DNA of 64,000 nt from Mactromeris polynyma. Taxonomy: Eukaryota; Mollusca; Bivalvia; Venerida; Mactridae. The translations under genes and the position numbers were made by a program. The stretch spans positions 10,912,001 to 10,976,000 of the forward strand of contig JASFXZ010000016.1 of assembly GCA_032209605.1 (NCBI GenBank), written 5' to 3'. Within the stretch, counting starts at the first letter, position 1. Each line of letters begins with the position of its first letter. Shown here in pieces: positions 40,801-50,930 of this stretch. Below the pieces are notes generated by a model. It was not told the origin of the DNA. It made no database searches and saw only the letters and a program-made list of their open reading frames with translations.

Positions 40801-43800
40801 AATTGTTTAACTATTTGACATTCCCCAAAAAGATGTTTCTGTGTCTCTGGTCACATTGAACAAAAATCACACAACCTACAACTTGTAAGTTTACAATACA
40901 GATAATCATTATTTGGAATTATTTTCATTAAATAGTTATATTGAAATTCTCTTAGTTTTGTATCTATAGTGTAGTTGATTGGTATTGTTAATACATATTT
41001 CCATGTGATATGTTCCCTCAGGAATTCTGAGTCCCACTTCTCAAGAGATTTATTGTTGGTGATTTTTAAATTGATTTGTCTTTCATATAACAATTTTGTT
41101 TGTTTTATTAGTTTGTTTCACTTGATCTACAAGATATTCTGTCCCAAGAACTGGGGTAAATTCTTCTTCCATCAGTTGTTTCCTCCATTTTTTATCGATT
41201 GCTTTAATTAATGGTAAATATTTAAGAAAGTCTCCATTTTCAATGGCATATTTATTTTGCATTTTTTAAAAAGTTGAGAAATCTTTAGTTTGGAAGTCAA
41301 AAATATGTTTGATGTGTAAAACATCTCTTTCCAACCAATTTTTATATAGAAACAAGTTTCCATTTGTCTGTTTTATGTTTAAATTATTCCATATAATTTC
41401 TTAAGGAAGGTTGCTAACTGAATGTTTATAATTGATTGCGCACCAGGATACAGTATCTGCATCTGTTTTACAAGCATTATATTTAACAATTTTTTTTCGT
41501 ATTTTTTAAGGTTCAATGTTATAAATTATATTCCATTTAGCATCACTTCCGGTAATAATTCTTTTGACCCAGCTGGCCTTGACTGAATTTATAGATGAAA
41601 TGATAACATTTTTAGTCCTCCATTTGTTCATATGTTCGGAAAATCTTATTTCGGGATATTTTATCAGGTTTAGAATCCCATAGAAAGTCAAACATAAGAT
41701 TTTTAATTCTTTTAATGCTCTGTTCTCTGTTAAGTTGTCTTAATTTGAGGCCCATGGGAATGCTAGAAAAAGATTTGACTGATCTATCTGATTTAAAATC
41801 GAAGTGTTGTTGTAATCTGTAAAACAAACTAGAATCGGGTTCATTGTCCACTGTCTATGCTTTGTCACAATGATTTCTATGCATTATAGTATGATACATT
41901 TCTTAAGGCATTGCTAACGCAATGTTCATTTGTTTGTACGGATGTTATATTTGATGTTATTATTTCAGTACCCAGACCTTCGGAACAAACCCCATCACGG
42001 AGATGCTTCTATAAGGTATTGTGGTAGTCAATATTTAAAGTTACTGAGAGATAATAACAGCGACTTTCTTTTTTTGAAGGGGGGGGGGGGGTTAAGTCTC
42101 ATTAACAGCCAGGGTCATATTAAAGTGGCTATTCTAGCTCTAAGGATGGAGGAAATCCTTGGTAGAATTATTTACCTTCTGTAAGACTGCTTGATGGCTT
42201 CCTCTCAAATTCTATTATCATGGGTAGGATTCGAATCTGTAGAAGTGAAAGGCAAGTGATTTGAAGCCAGCAACCATAATGACTAGATGACAGAGGACCA
42301 CTATGACATCGATATCACCTCTAATTAATGTCCACATGTTTTGATGATTTTCCAGATTGAACATTTATTTTTGTATACACTAGATTATTTGTGACTGTCA
42401 AATTTTTGTGTTGATTTTTTTTAAATCAGACCCAAAATCCTCATGATGATTAAATTCAAGGTGGATGTATAAAAAGTATGTGCATATTGTGAATTAGATA
42501 GTTTGGAAAATTCGAAAGTAAAAATCAACCAATGTCACGAAATTATGTCCCCAACCGATCTACAGAATCAATTTTCAAAATTTCAGTATCTTCACAACTA
42601 CCGACTTTCTGTTGGATTCAGTTACGCTGGTACCATCTAGTTCCAAGAATAATGATTATCCAAGTAAGATCGGTACTTCTTTGGATGTGGAGCAGAATAA
42701 CGTGTCAATATTTCAAGATATGGAGCCTTCAAGGTAGGAAACTAGGAGCCCTGTGTTCAGTAACAGTTTGTGCTAGTGAATCACATTTGTCTTGCTAACA
42801 ACCTAATTGGATGACACATTTTTTATTGCACACTGCCTACTGGAAGCACATGGTTGGTTACAAACATGTATTAGCTAACAGTTTTTTTTCCTAAACATGT
42901 TGATCATTTCAGGGCTCTAGAAATCCTCTAGCCCAACGTCCCAGACCAGTCTAATGCTGAATCGGGCTACCAACAGTGGAGTTAGTAAGTCTGCTATCAT
43001 TGTGTATGTTTATTTGTTACTAATTTGACCTATATTCTCAGACAACTGGCTTCTGTGTCGGACCAGTCAACTTTTACATTTCCATTAGTCCTGGACAATT
43101 GTCTTCGAAAAAGAATTCTAGAGCCCTGCAGTTGCAAACAGTATATGTTTTACTAAACACAAGACAGGCATGGCATATTTCTTGATGTGCAGACTTCCTG
43201 CTTTTATTCCAATGCATACCCATTGTGTTGTTTAGCTCACCTCAGCACTTCACAAATTGCTCATGGTGAGCTTTTAGGATCCATGAATGTCTGTCGTCCG
43301 TGTGTAGCATTGTCTAGTGGTCCTTACAAGATGGCATAAATTATTAAGTTCTGTCAAAAAACATGGCTGCTATGGGCGTGGCCGTGTTCCCTATATGTAT
43401 ATAGTGGAAACTATAAATGACATTTCCTCCTAAATCACTTGATAGATTTTGATTAAATTTTGCAGAAATGATCCTTAGGTGGTACAATTTTATTTTTTTA
43501 AATATGTATTTTTATTTTGTAAAAATGAATTATTATTTCGTAAATATACAAATTATTATTTCATAATTACGAATAATTATTTTGTAAAAAGAAATATTTT
43601 TTGGTAAATACAAATTATTTTTTGTCAATTGGAATTATTATTTCTAGTATTTCGTAAATATGAATTATTAATTCATAAATACGAATGGCAGTGTACTCTG
43701 GTGACAATAAAGGGCCATCATGGCCCTCTTGTATCGAAATTTACGCCCCATTTAGGACCACAATGGCAATAATAGGTTGTCTATTTTTTATGTTATCCTT

Positions 43801-46018
43801 TGCATATTATGTGGAACATGGCTTCATTATAAGTGCTTGCTATTTTTATAAAATTGTTAGTATATAACATGTTGCCATAAAACTTTACATTATTTGCAGA
43901 AATATATAAATCTAAAACAAAAACTTGTGACCCCATGTCCATTTTCGGGCAAAAATGCTGCCCCTTGAATATGGTTTTAGGTCTTTGGCCGCAACATCTC
44001 TCCAGAGTATATTGCACATTCCAGCCCAGTTGTTCAATATTTTCAAATAAAGGTCTATGAATGGCACCGAGATCCTTTTTAGCGAGGAATATTACATATT
44101 TTAGTGTTTTACATTCATATATCTTAGTAAAAACATGGCCGTCTGTAACATATTCATGAATTATGATTAGGGAATTTGACAGCATTTCTTTTTTCATTTA
44201 TAATTTTTTATTTTTAGACTTATAATTTACTTAAACTGAGAAAATGTTGTAAGCATATTTTAATTTTTCTACTTACTTTTCAGTTATAATATATTTATGG
44301 AAGACGACAAACATCCAGGTTTATTGGTGGATTCCGGCATAGATATTTCTCTCAGTTCCGGTGGTGTTTACACTGCATTCTTCTCTGGAAATTCAACAAC
44401 AGTATGTATTGCTGAAATATTGGAGGAATTGGGCAGGGGGGCTGAACCACAGGCAAAATGGGACAACACCATACATAAACAAATTTTGAAGACGTGAAAT
44501 CTGTGAGGGAGGGTACATGGATAGGTGGATGGGTGGTGTTGGGGGAGTTAAAGTCATCATGCCTGTGTATCGATTTGAATTTGGGATGTATTGTATCTCA
44601 ATATCTCTTGATTTCTCATGTACATGTACTCTGTAAATCCAGCAGTTAGCTGTCATTTTAATTCAGTATTGTGTTATTGAAATATTAAAATACCACAGTA
44701 TTTTCTTTTCATTCTTAGTGGAATTTTGCAGTCCCTTTGAGAGGAAAATAGAAGAAAATAATTCACATTACAAAGTATACATTTCTGGGTTCAAATCTTG
44801 TTTTCATTAACTTAAGGTACAATAATTTAAATAGCGTAACAGTATCTTATGATATTACAGGTCAAAGTATCCAAGTATGAGGGTAATTTAACACAGAATG
44901 AAGGAAAAATATTTACTTTTCAGATGGTTATGGGGCTGAAATTTGGCCTCAATTAGCCCCCCCCCCCCCACTTAAAAAAACACTATGATAAAATAGACAT
45001 TTGTTTCAGGCATCTGTACATTTGTTTGTTGATGTGACAGAGAATACAGTGTCCATGTTGTGGTTGATTCCACAGTATTTTCTGATTACTCTCGGTGAAG
45101 TCCTCTTCTCCATCAGTGGTCTCTCCTTCGCTTATTCTCAGGTAATCATATCATTATTATATTTTTATACTTGGTTTGTTTCTTTGTTAAATCCTCAGCA
45201 GTCGGACTTCTTTAGTAAACTAAACTGTTCCATGTATTATGTATGAGACAAACATATTATTGATGTATTACATACGAGACAGTTACCTTAATAATTTGCA
45301 TATGTTAATTGAGAGGAATGACATTTGTTGTGTTTCAAAATAAAATGAAGACAGAATTTTGTATATATGGTATTCAGGCGCCAACTTCTTTGAAGTCTGT
45401 TGTTCAAGCTATCTGGTTACTGACAGTGTCGGTTGGAGACCTTGTGGTGATCATTGTGGCTAACATTCAAGCTATACCATCCCAGGTAAAAAGTTGTTAT
45501 TTTCTTTGTATCTGTCCTCTGCATATCGCATTCACGATGATCTGTTAGAATATTTGAATGTCAATCATTTGCCTTTTTGTCGTCCAAACGTGGTTTGTTC
45601 ACTTTCCAGCATCGGCATTTCTAGAGCAATTTTAATCAAACTTGTCAATTTGCTTTGAAATTAATATGTAAAATTATAACAAATCAGTTGCAAATAAATA
45701 TAGTAATCTACCATATTTTAGCTTCGTTATTGAACTTCTTGTTATAACTATCATCTTTGTTTATGTTGTTTGCATTAATTTCTGTTTCAGATGGTGGAAT
45801 TTTACATTTTCGCCTTTCTAATGTTGCTGAATACCATTATCTTTATGATAATGTCTATGTTCTACAATTATAAACCCAATTCTATAGAATATGTTGAGCT
45901 GTTTGAAGATGAGCCTAATGTTGATGTGTCAGCTACAGAACTTACTACAGCAGATGACGAGAAATGTGACAATGAATCCATTCAACTGAAAAAGACTGCA
46001 GAATCTTCAATTGATTAA
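19894..46018 (+). CDS. SLC15A1/2: Proton-coupled oligopeptide transporter, SLC15 (PEPT1/PEPT2) family, complete 20-exon gene
   Basis: Predicted exons: 19894-19954, 20771-20814, 22352-22427, 23008-23149, 24130-24207, 25824-25923, 27143-27233, 29096-29173, 29814-29896, 30622-30705, 31477-31611, 35055-35179, 37205-37286, 37859-37975, 39243-39413, 41969-42015, 44284-44401, 45010-45141, 45378-45485, 45791-46018. They sum to 2100 nt, or 699 residues, close to human PEPT1 and PEPT2 (about 710-730). The family imports di- and tripeptides with protons across the plasma membrane. Seen: the ExxERFxYYG motif (Glu49, Glu52, Arg53), conserved His83 (the essential TM2 histidine), the PTR2 signatures GAVIADGYLGRYK (96-108) and FFSAFYFMINLGS (174-186), GTGGIK (147-152), FWALSDQQGSRWT (302-314) and IPQYFLITLGE with Glu574 in TM10. 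Residues about 394-550 form the large extracellular domain between TM9 and TM10. The usual Tyr before the TM2 His is Phe82. The acidic cytoplasmic tail is about 55 residues. All intron phases agree. PEPT1 versus PEPT2 cannot be decided by eye. Confidence 0.95.
20468..20640 (+). mobile_element. tRNA-derived SINE
   Basis: tRNA-like head GGGGCCTCTGTAGCTGAGTG with B-box-like GTGGGTTTGAATCC, then a body with CACTACATGACCCTGG. Related to copies at 11325, 28793 (plus) and 22790, 42088 (minus). It lies in SLC15A intron 1. Confidence 0.65.
21028..21350 (+). repeat. Dispersed repeat A, copy 1 (SLC15A intron 2)
   Basis: Shares long stretches with 26085-26605, such as TTTTTCACTGAGTTATGGCC and GAGCATCAAGTGTAGTT, and the same ending (ACATATGTTTTTGCTTAAAA). 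The family is unnamed here; it resembles bivalve dispersed repeats. Confidence 0.65.
21721..21904. mobile_element. TA-flanked inverted-repeat MITE (CAGTAAAACCTCA family)
   Basis: Begins TA-CAGTAAAACCTCACTTAA and ends TTGAGGTTTTACTG-TA. These are terminal inverted repeats with a TA duplication, as in Tc1/mariner/pogo-type elements. The interior is built from AAGACCACCTCAA motifs. There is no coding capacity. Copies lie at 58511-58685 and 61992-62134. Confidence 0.75.
21908..22301. mobile_element. Inverted-repeat element (CAGTCTTCACGATAA)
   Basis: Ends are CAGTCTTCACGATAA and TTATCGTGAAGATTG, an inverted pair about 15 bp long with one mismatch. It sits only three bases after the MITE at 21721-21904, in SLC15A intron 2. 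The interior repeats CTTGCCC/GGGCAAG words and has no transposase-like frame. Confidence 0.6.
22790..22985 (-). mobile_element. tRNA-derived SINE, reverse, degenerate
   Basis: Reverse-strand relative of the SINE at 42088-42305. Shared words include CAGCAACCATAA, TGAAGTCAGCAAC and GGAGGAAGACAGG. It lies in SLC15A intron 3. Confidence 0.5.
24743..24811. repeat. 23-bp tandem repeat, three copies
   Basis: The unit CGTATGTTTGCTTTG-TTTCCAAG occurs three times exactly, right after a run of T at 24727-24742. It lies in SLC15A intron 5. Confidence 0.85.
26085..26605 (+). repeat. Dispersed repeat A, copy 2 with internal duplication (SLC15A intron 6)
   Basis: Same family as 21028-21350. A segment containing CACAGGATTGATAAGCATCA and TTTTTCACTGAGTTATGGCC occurs twice about 175 bp apart. 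Confidence 0.6.
27269..28435. mobile_element. hAT-type non-autonomous DNA transposon with 8-bp target duplication
   Basis: The element spans 27277-28427 and is flanked by identical 8-bp direct repeats GTATTTAG (27269-27276 and 28428-28435). The ends, TAGGGATGTCAACGAATA and TATTTGTTGACATCTGTA, form an inverted repeat with mismatches. Just inside lie palindromic CGAATATTCG words in several copies at both ends. An 8-bp duplication and a TAGGGATG-like terminus are typical of the hAT superfamily. No transposase is recognised inside, and a SINE is nested at about 27419-27690. Confidence 0.8.
27419..27690 (+). mobile_element. tRNA-derived SINE with tRNA-Thr-like head, nested in hAT element
   Basis: The head (27423-27494) folds roughly like a tRNA with loop CTTGTAA (anticodon TGT). 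B-box CGGGTTTGATTCCCGG is perfectly paired, but the acceptor and anticodon stems have mismatches. The body ends in TGTTGAGAAACGGCGTTAAA-like text and AAACAAACAAA. This tail resembles the conserved 3' domain of molluscan SINEs (possibly MetaSINE; inference). A related tail lies at about 35765-35805. Confidence 0.7.
28793..29060 (+). mobile_element. tRNA-derived SINE
   Basis: Head GGGGCATCCGTGGCTGAGTG resembles a Ser/Leu-type tRNA, with B-box GTGGGTTCGAATCC. The body has GGAATAGTCACTACATGACC and ends near CCCCATTACAATA. It ends about 35 bp before SLC15A exon 8. Confidence 0.65.
33100..33840. other. Less AT-rich intronic stretch of unknown origin
   Basis: Within SLC15A intron 11 this stretch looks less AT-rich than its surroundings. 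It has overlapping open frames of 60-80 codons on both strands, with no methionine-initiated frame I recognise and stops between segments. It may be an old insertion. Confidence 0.3.
35190..36713. repeat. 40/43-bp satellite array interrupted by a DNA transposon
   Basis: Units contain GATATATTGCAATACTTC and GTGACATATTGTGATATA. There are about 3 copies at 35190-35333 and about 15 at 36071-36713. Some units lack 3 bp (GTGACATATGATATA), giving 40-bp variants. The array begins about 10 bp after the exon 12 donor of the SLC15A gene. A TA-flanked element splits it at 35336-36068. Confidence 0.9.
35334..36070. mobile_element. TA-flanked inverted-repeat DNA element inside the satellite
   Basis: Left end TA-CAGTTGAACCCCGTTATG and right end CATAACGGGTTTCGACTG-TA form terminal inverted repeats with a TA duplication. 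ATGTCGACAT-type words are repeated just inside both ends. TIR and target fit Tc1/mariner or pogo/Tigger elements (inference). There is no transposase frame. A SINE tail-like stretch (AAGGGCATTAAACCCG) lies inside near 35780. Confidence 0.75.
40165..41745 (-). mobile_element. 5'-truncated LINE with 17-bp target-site duplication
   Basis: The insert (about 40187-41727) is flanked by direct repeats TTAAGTTGTCTTAATTT, at about 40169-40185 and 41728-41744. Its 3' end is at the left, marked by a T-rich run (poly-A on the minus strand). Minus-strand frames show LINE reverse-transcriptase C-terminal features: SIKRIKNLMFDFLWDSKPDK, WVKRIITGSDAKWNIIY and LREFQYNYLMKIIPNNDYLY followed by a Cys-x2-Cys end. 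The frames are broken. A 43-bp piece is present twice (about 40300 and 41190). It lies in SLC15A intron 15. Confidence 0.75.
42088..42305 (-). mobile_element. tRNA-derived SINE, reverse
   Basis: On the minus strand it begins TGGTCCTCTGTCATCTAGTC, with B-box-like CAGATTCGAATCCTACCC, and runs towards a C-rich end near 42090. It belongs to the same family as the copies at 20468, 28793 and 22790. It starts about 70 bp after SLC15A exon 16. Confidence 0.6.
42910..43128. mobile_element. Inverted-repeat MITE (CAGGGCTCTAGAA)
   Basis: The ends CAGGGCTCTAGAAATCC and AAGAATTCTAGAGCCCTG form an inverted repeat of about 13 bp. The CAGGG ends resemble hAT-type elements, but no 8-bp target duplication is seen. 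A truncated copy with the same interior (GTGTATGTTTATTTGTTACT) and right end lies at 55771-55896. Confidence 0.6.
43233..43490 (+). repeat. Dispersed repeat starting TAGCTCACCT
   Basis: Contains TAGCTCACCTCAGCACTTC, GCTATGGGCGTGGCCGTG and ATGATCCTTAGGTGGTAC. The right part matches the reverse complement of the repeat at 3893-4560. It resembles a dispersed repeat very common in bivalves (from memory). Confidence 0.55.
43495..43690. repeat. AT-rich degenerate tandem repeat
   Basis: Irregular repeats of words like TTATTATTTCGTAAATA and AATACGAATTATTA in SLC15A intron 16. Confidence 0.7.
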
Positions 46019-49000
46019 TTGATAAGAAAAATTGTACCATAATGCAGTATGCTTGTAGAAAGTGTGTCTTGTGGTAACTTGTTATATGGATAATGTTAAA
46101 ATTGGTTTATAAATCCTGATTTCTGATCATACTTTGACACATCTACGCAATTTTCTGTAAATTAATATATTAATTGAAAATTTAGAAATAACAGAAATAT
46201 GTAAGACCATTATTATAAAAAAAATGTTTTTTGGGCTGTCTGAAATCGGACTGATTCAGTCCTTATGGATATGCCAGGTAAAATTAATGTTCATGTCATT
46301 TTACCCATATATTAACATATGTACCGGTATACAGAAAAGAATTGCACACACTACCCAACCAGCATAGTTTCTTTAGTGGTACTGCTAAGTGCAAACAAAC
46401 ATTTTTTTAAGGATGACCTAAGAATAATAGCATGCATGATTTCAATGTATTTTTACCAGTCTCTTTATTGGTGATTAGTATCTAGTCTATGGTATTTATT
46501 TGTATGCTACTTTTGTCGTACTAAATGGAAATGTACATGTAAAAATTTAATCATTTAAATTTTCCATATTTCATTACACTTTAAAACTTTTTGAAACAAA
46601 ATATAAAGTAAATTGTAAAAAAAGAAAGAAAAACATGAAAAATTGTCAACATATTGAAGATAAATCTTAGCTGCATATTATTTGTACCCAGTTCTTTTAA
46701 AGCGAGATAACATATTTGATGTAGGTAAACTTTTTTACATATTTGGTAAGGAATGACATTCTTGCCGACAATATGTGATTAATGAGACATTTAACTCCTA
46801 ACTTTCACAACAAAACTTTGCTGTCACGGAATAACTCTCAGCAGAAACTGTTGAATGGGACCATTTCTAACCTGACAACTTATCTCACCTTATGTCATTC
46901 TCAGCTATAACCAAAATGATAAATTAGACATCTTCTCTGGCTTAATATTTATTTCGGTAGTTGAGTACATGGTACATGGATGATAAAGACATCCAATGAT
47001 ATTAAGATAATCATTATGACATGTCTTAATCATCCATGCCATACACCTAGAATAGCACAAAAAAGAGTAGACTCTTATTTCCATTGTGGTCCTACGTGTT
47101 GGTGGCATGACATGGAGAGGCATAATAATCTTATTAATTAATGTCTCAGAAATTTAAAAGTATTGCAAGAAAATATATATATCACAAAATGCCACACGCC
47201 TAATAACATTATCACAAGATTACAATGAAAGAAAACATTCCATTATTGCTAAAATGTCCATCATCCCTTCTTTTGTTTTGAAAGTCTAAAATCGGCTACT
47301 TTCCAGTTTAGAAACACGTTAATATCAAACTTACCTAAAAGTTTTTTGTAAAATAAAATGCAATTTGGATGGTTTGAAACTACCATAGTAAATTACAGCT
47401 ATCAGAGAAAAAATGCATCATGTCACTTCAAAGTAACAGGAAATTCTACAGGGTTAAGTTGTTAGTTGATAATAGTAGATTTTTATTTAAATTTTTTAAA
47501 TCTTTTTGTTAAATGTTTAGTTATGTTTGTTGTATATTTTGTGTACATGTATTGTAGATTTTTTTATGAGCGATGTTTAGATGGGTGAAGGGAAACTAAT
47601 TTATCTCCATTCAAATCGAGAAACAATTCAGCTAGTTTCACTGCCATTCCTCGATATGTTCCCACCGTTATTTCACTGTTCTGGATACAAAGTGATATAT
47701 TTACCAGCCTGCATTTATTATAATTGATTAGTTGTTTCATTCAGGACCAGGAATTATAGCCAGCACTCCGCCCTCACCACTCAGATGTCAAAATTGACAC
47801 TGTGGAGTTTGAAGAATTGAGCGTCTGATGTGAATGACTCTGCTTACTGAGTATTCTTCCTCTCCACTTTCTTTTAGATTTGAGTGTGAATCTGTGATTT
47901 GAGGGTAAAAATGGATTATCATAATGCTCAGCACTCGGTACTAAACACTTAGACTCAGTCTAAGATTTACACTCTTATCTTTAGGCAATTGTATCAAAAA
48001 TTAATCCTTGGGTGCCAGATTACATTGTAATCTATTTTTAATACCCACTTAAAACTCTGCATAGTAAGTTTTGATTGGTTAGTGTCGGTATAATGTTCTG
48101 TTAATGGATCAAGGATCGCATCAGTCAAGACTGCAAAAGTTTTGTTGTATTTGTTTTTATAAGTAGGGGCCAATTTACTAATAAAGGGACCAAGATAATG
48201 AGCACTCCGACTTGGTGAGAACATGTAGTTATAGCAATGGTCTTTTTGAAACTCGTTAACTTTGTTGTTAATTAATTAATTGTTAAGTAAGATATCAAAT
48301 GGTTGACTGGAAAAACAAACCCAAATAAGTTGTAAACATGTAAGGGCTGTTACAGGAAAAAGGGCCTGAATGGGTCAAAATAACAATGAATTAATATTTG
48401 ATGGGTGGGGAGGGATGTCAGAATTGTGATACTTAAGGGTATTGTTTAAATGTAATTCTACTGTGTAGGTGTGTAGTTACTTTGTTGGTACACTCCAGAT
48501 ATTGGGAATGGGAAACAAAATTGTGTAATTTACAAGGAAACTGATGGACAGACATTGAGCTTGTGTCAGTTATTTTAGTGAGTCTGTTTATATATTTAGC
48601 ATTATTGTGAACAAAGTTAAATGTTTATCAATGAATTGCTAATCATGGGAGAAATTCTGATGTATTAAAACGCCAACTATTGTTGCTGAAATGTGAATCT
48701 TTAATTGTTTATGAAAGACTTTGAATGCCCTTGTTGTACGAGTGTAGGACAGAACTTCTCTTATATATTTTTGCTGAGGTGGACAAAACACATTCCTTTA
48801 ATATTTCAGGTAAGACAAAACTCCTCCAGTAATTTAACTGTTTGTAAAGAATCCCTCCAACTAGGATTGAAAAATGAACATGCTAGAACAATGTGCAAAC
48901 TATTAGAAATTCTTTTTTTCTACTAAACAGACATGGACAAAAATAAACAGTTAACACTTTAATAGCTTTTCCTGTCTGTTTGGTAAGGGAGTTTTTTTTA

Positions 49001-49923
49001 TGGAGATAAGAGATTTTCACGAGATGGTTTTGTCCTACCAGTTAAAATTCACTTGTGGTTGTTACTAATTTTGACAATGCTGATTGAAATGAGTTTCCAT
49101 TCATTTGAACTTGTATTTTTTATGTTATGAAAAAAAATTTATGTTATGAAAAATTTATGATGGGGAGTGAAACCTCATTTCAGGGATGAGAATTTTCGGC
49201 GAATTTTCGCTTTTTTGACACCCACCGACATCATTTTTGAGATTGATGTAAATCCGATGAGAAAGTTCAGGGGGGAAGGGGGATAACTGTGTGATGACCA
49301 TATTTCCACGACAAGGCAGGGTAATTCAGCGGAGTATTTTTTACTAACCCGGTTGTTTTGTTGTGCTATTTTTACACTAAGTATTCTCTCATAAGCATGA
49401 GACCCCAGTCCTCTTTCTGTTTTGCCATTCTCATCCCTGCAGTACATTGTACTGTTACTCAGGTGATACTGATTATTCCAACAGAATCTAAGTATGAGAT
49501 GCATCATCTTGCATATAAAAGTAATTTTAATCGCTGTAAATAATATAATTTTGTGTTGAGCACTTCTAAAGGGATATTATCATAATTTACTGGTTATTTA
49601 GGTAAATTGTTAACTTCAAAAATAGCTTCAGAGAATAGTTTCAGATTGTAGCAGAAATTGTTCATTTGTTGCTAAGTTATTTCTGAGAAATATCTCAAAA
49701 TGGTGATGGCTTTAAAATGATCAGCCGTTTTGTTTCTATGATAAAATAATTCTAACGCAAATTTCTGAGTTTGCATTGTTAATTATTGTTATTATGTGTA
49801 TTCTTGTTGCATAGCGTGTTGACTGTTTATTTATATTACACTTTTGTGTATATTAGTGCAATCTCACCTGATGATAATGTAGGGAAGGTATAGATCTGTA
49901 AGCTGTTCTCTGTATTCTTATTC

Positions 49924-50163
49924 CAGGGGCCTCATTCAAAAACACTTGAAGACTAAAACTCAGACTTTAAAATTGCAGAAGTTTTATTCACACATCTTAG
50001 CTTTAATTAAATCTGACTGAATAAAATTGTGTCACTCGCTTCCTTTTGACCATTTTTATTAAAATCATTATTGTAATAACAACATAGGAGCAAAAAGAAC
50101 ATTTAACATTTTCAAGTCTAAGTCTGAGTTAAAGGCTTAACATATTTGTGAATAAGGCCCCTG
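49924..50163. mobile_element. Inverted-repeat MITE (CAGGGGCCTxATTCA)
   Basis: The left end CAGGGGCCTCATTCAAAAAC and the reverse complement of the right end, CAGGGGCCTTATTCACAAAT, match. Similarity extends about 45 bp, including the shared AACTCAGACTT. Length is 240 bp, with no coding capacity. No clear target duplication. Confidence 0.65.
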
Positions 50164-50824
50164 TACTTGACATTTGTGGACAGTTCCATTGTACCAGTAG
50201 TGATATTTGTATTTTGAAAGCTTTGAGCAAATACATCACAGAAGACCAATATTTTCAAATTATTTACAACAAAGTGGTTTTAAAAAAGCTTTGTGTTGGA
50301 TATCAGATTCAAAGATCGGTTTTAAAAAATATGATTTAATTCTATGAACTTTTTCATACCTCCTTGTATGTTTCAAATTCAAAGATCTATTATAAAAAAA
50401 ATTATATTAATTTATGATTTTTTTCACTCTGCCTTGTATGTTGGCAGGAAGGGGTTTAAAAAGGGACCAAGGTTGTGAGATATTATGTAAGAGATGATTT
50501 ATCTCAGGTTATATGCAGTACCATTCTACCTTGATAATAAATTGTATGAAGTTTTTATGCTTGCCTCAGATATACAATGTAACATTATTTTTCTGTCAAT
50601 GTCGTGTATACTACTCAAATGTGAATCTCTCTGGTTTATTTTACTGTATAGTTTTATTTTAAATATCTCTTGTTTGACTTGATAATACTCCAATACAAAT
50701 ACTTAGTGTAACAATGTGTGTATTTATGTTGTTGTCACAAAAAAAATTATTCTTGCATTAGTAACATGTTTATGTATATTTTCTGGCTTCCAGTATACTC
50801 AAGGGGAGTAAAATAAAGTCATGT

Positions 50825-50930
50825 TTGAGAAACACGAAAAATCGGTCAATGGTGCTATACCGGGAATCGAACCCAGGTCTACGGATTGCCGGTCCGTTAT
50901 GCTAACCACTACACCACAGCGACCTGACGT
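50825..50930 (-). mobile_element. tRNA-derived SINE with Ala-like anticodon loop
   Basis: On the minus strand it has A-box TGTGGTGTAGTGGTTAGCAT, anticodon stem ACGGA/TCCGT around loop CCGGCAA, and B-box GGGTTCGATTCCCGG. Its 3' flank (GCACCATTGACCGATTTTTC) recurs near 15890-15935, so it is a dispersed element. The acceptor stem does not pair. Confidence 0.55.

Noticed and set aside
44863..44884. Possible 22-nt exon (VKVSKYE) after SLC15A exon 17
   Set aside because: It has an acceptor and a GTAATT donor, but inclusion would shift the frame and hit a stop in the next exon. Exon 17 to exon 18 already joins in phase.
50850..50925. Functional tRNA-Ala gene on the minus strand
   Set aside because: The T arm is good but the acceptor stem does not pair, position 33 is C, and its flank recurs at about 15.9 kb, which fits a SINE.
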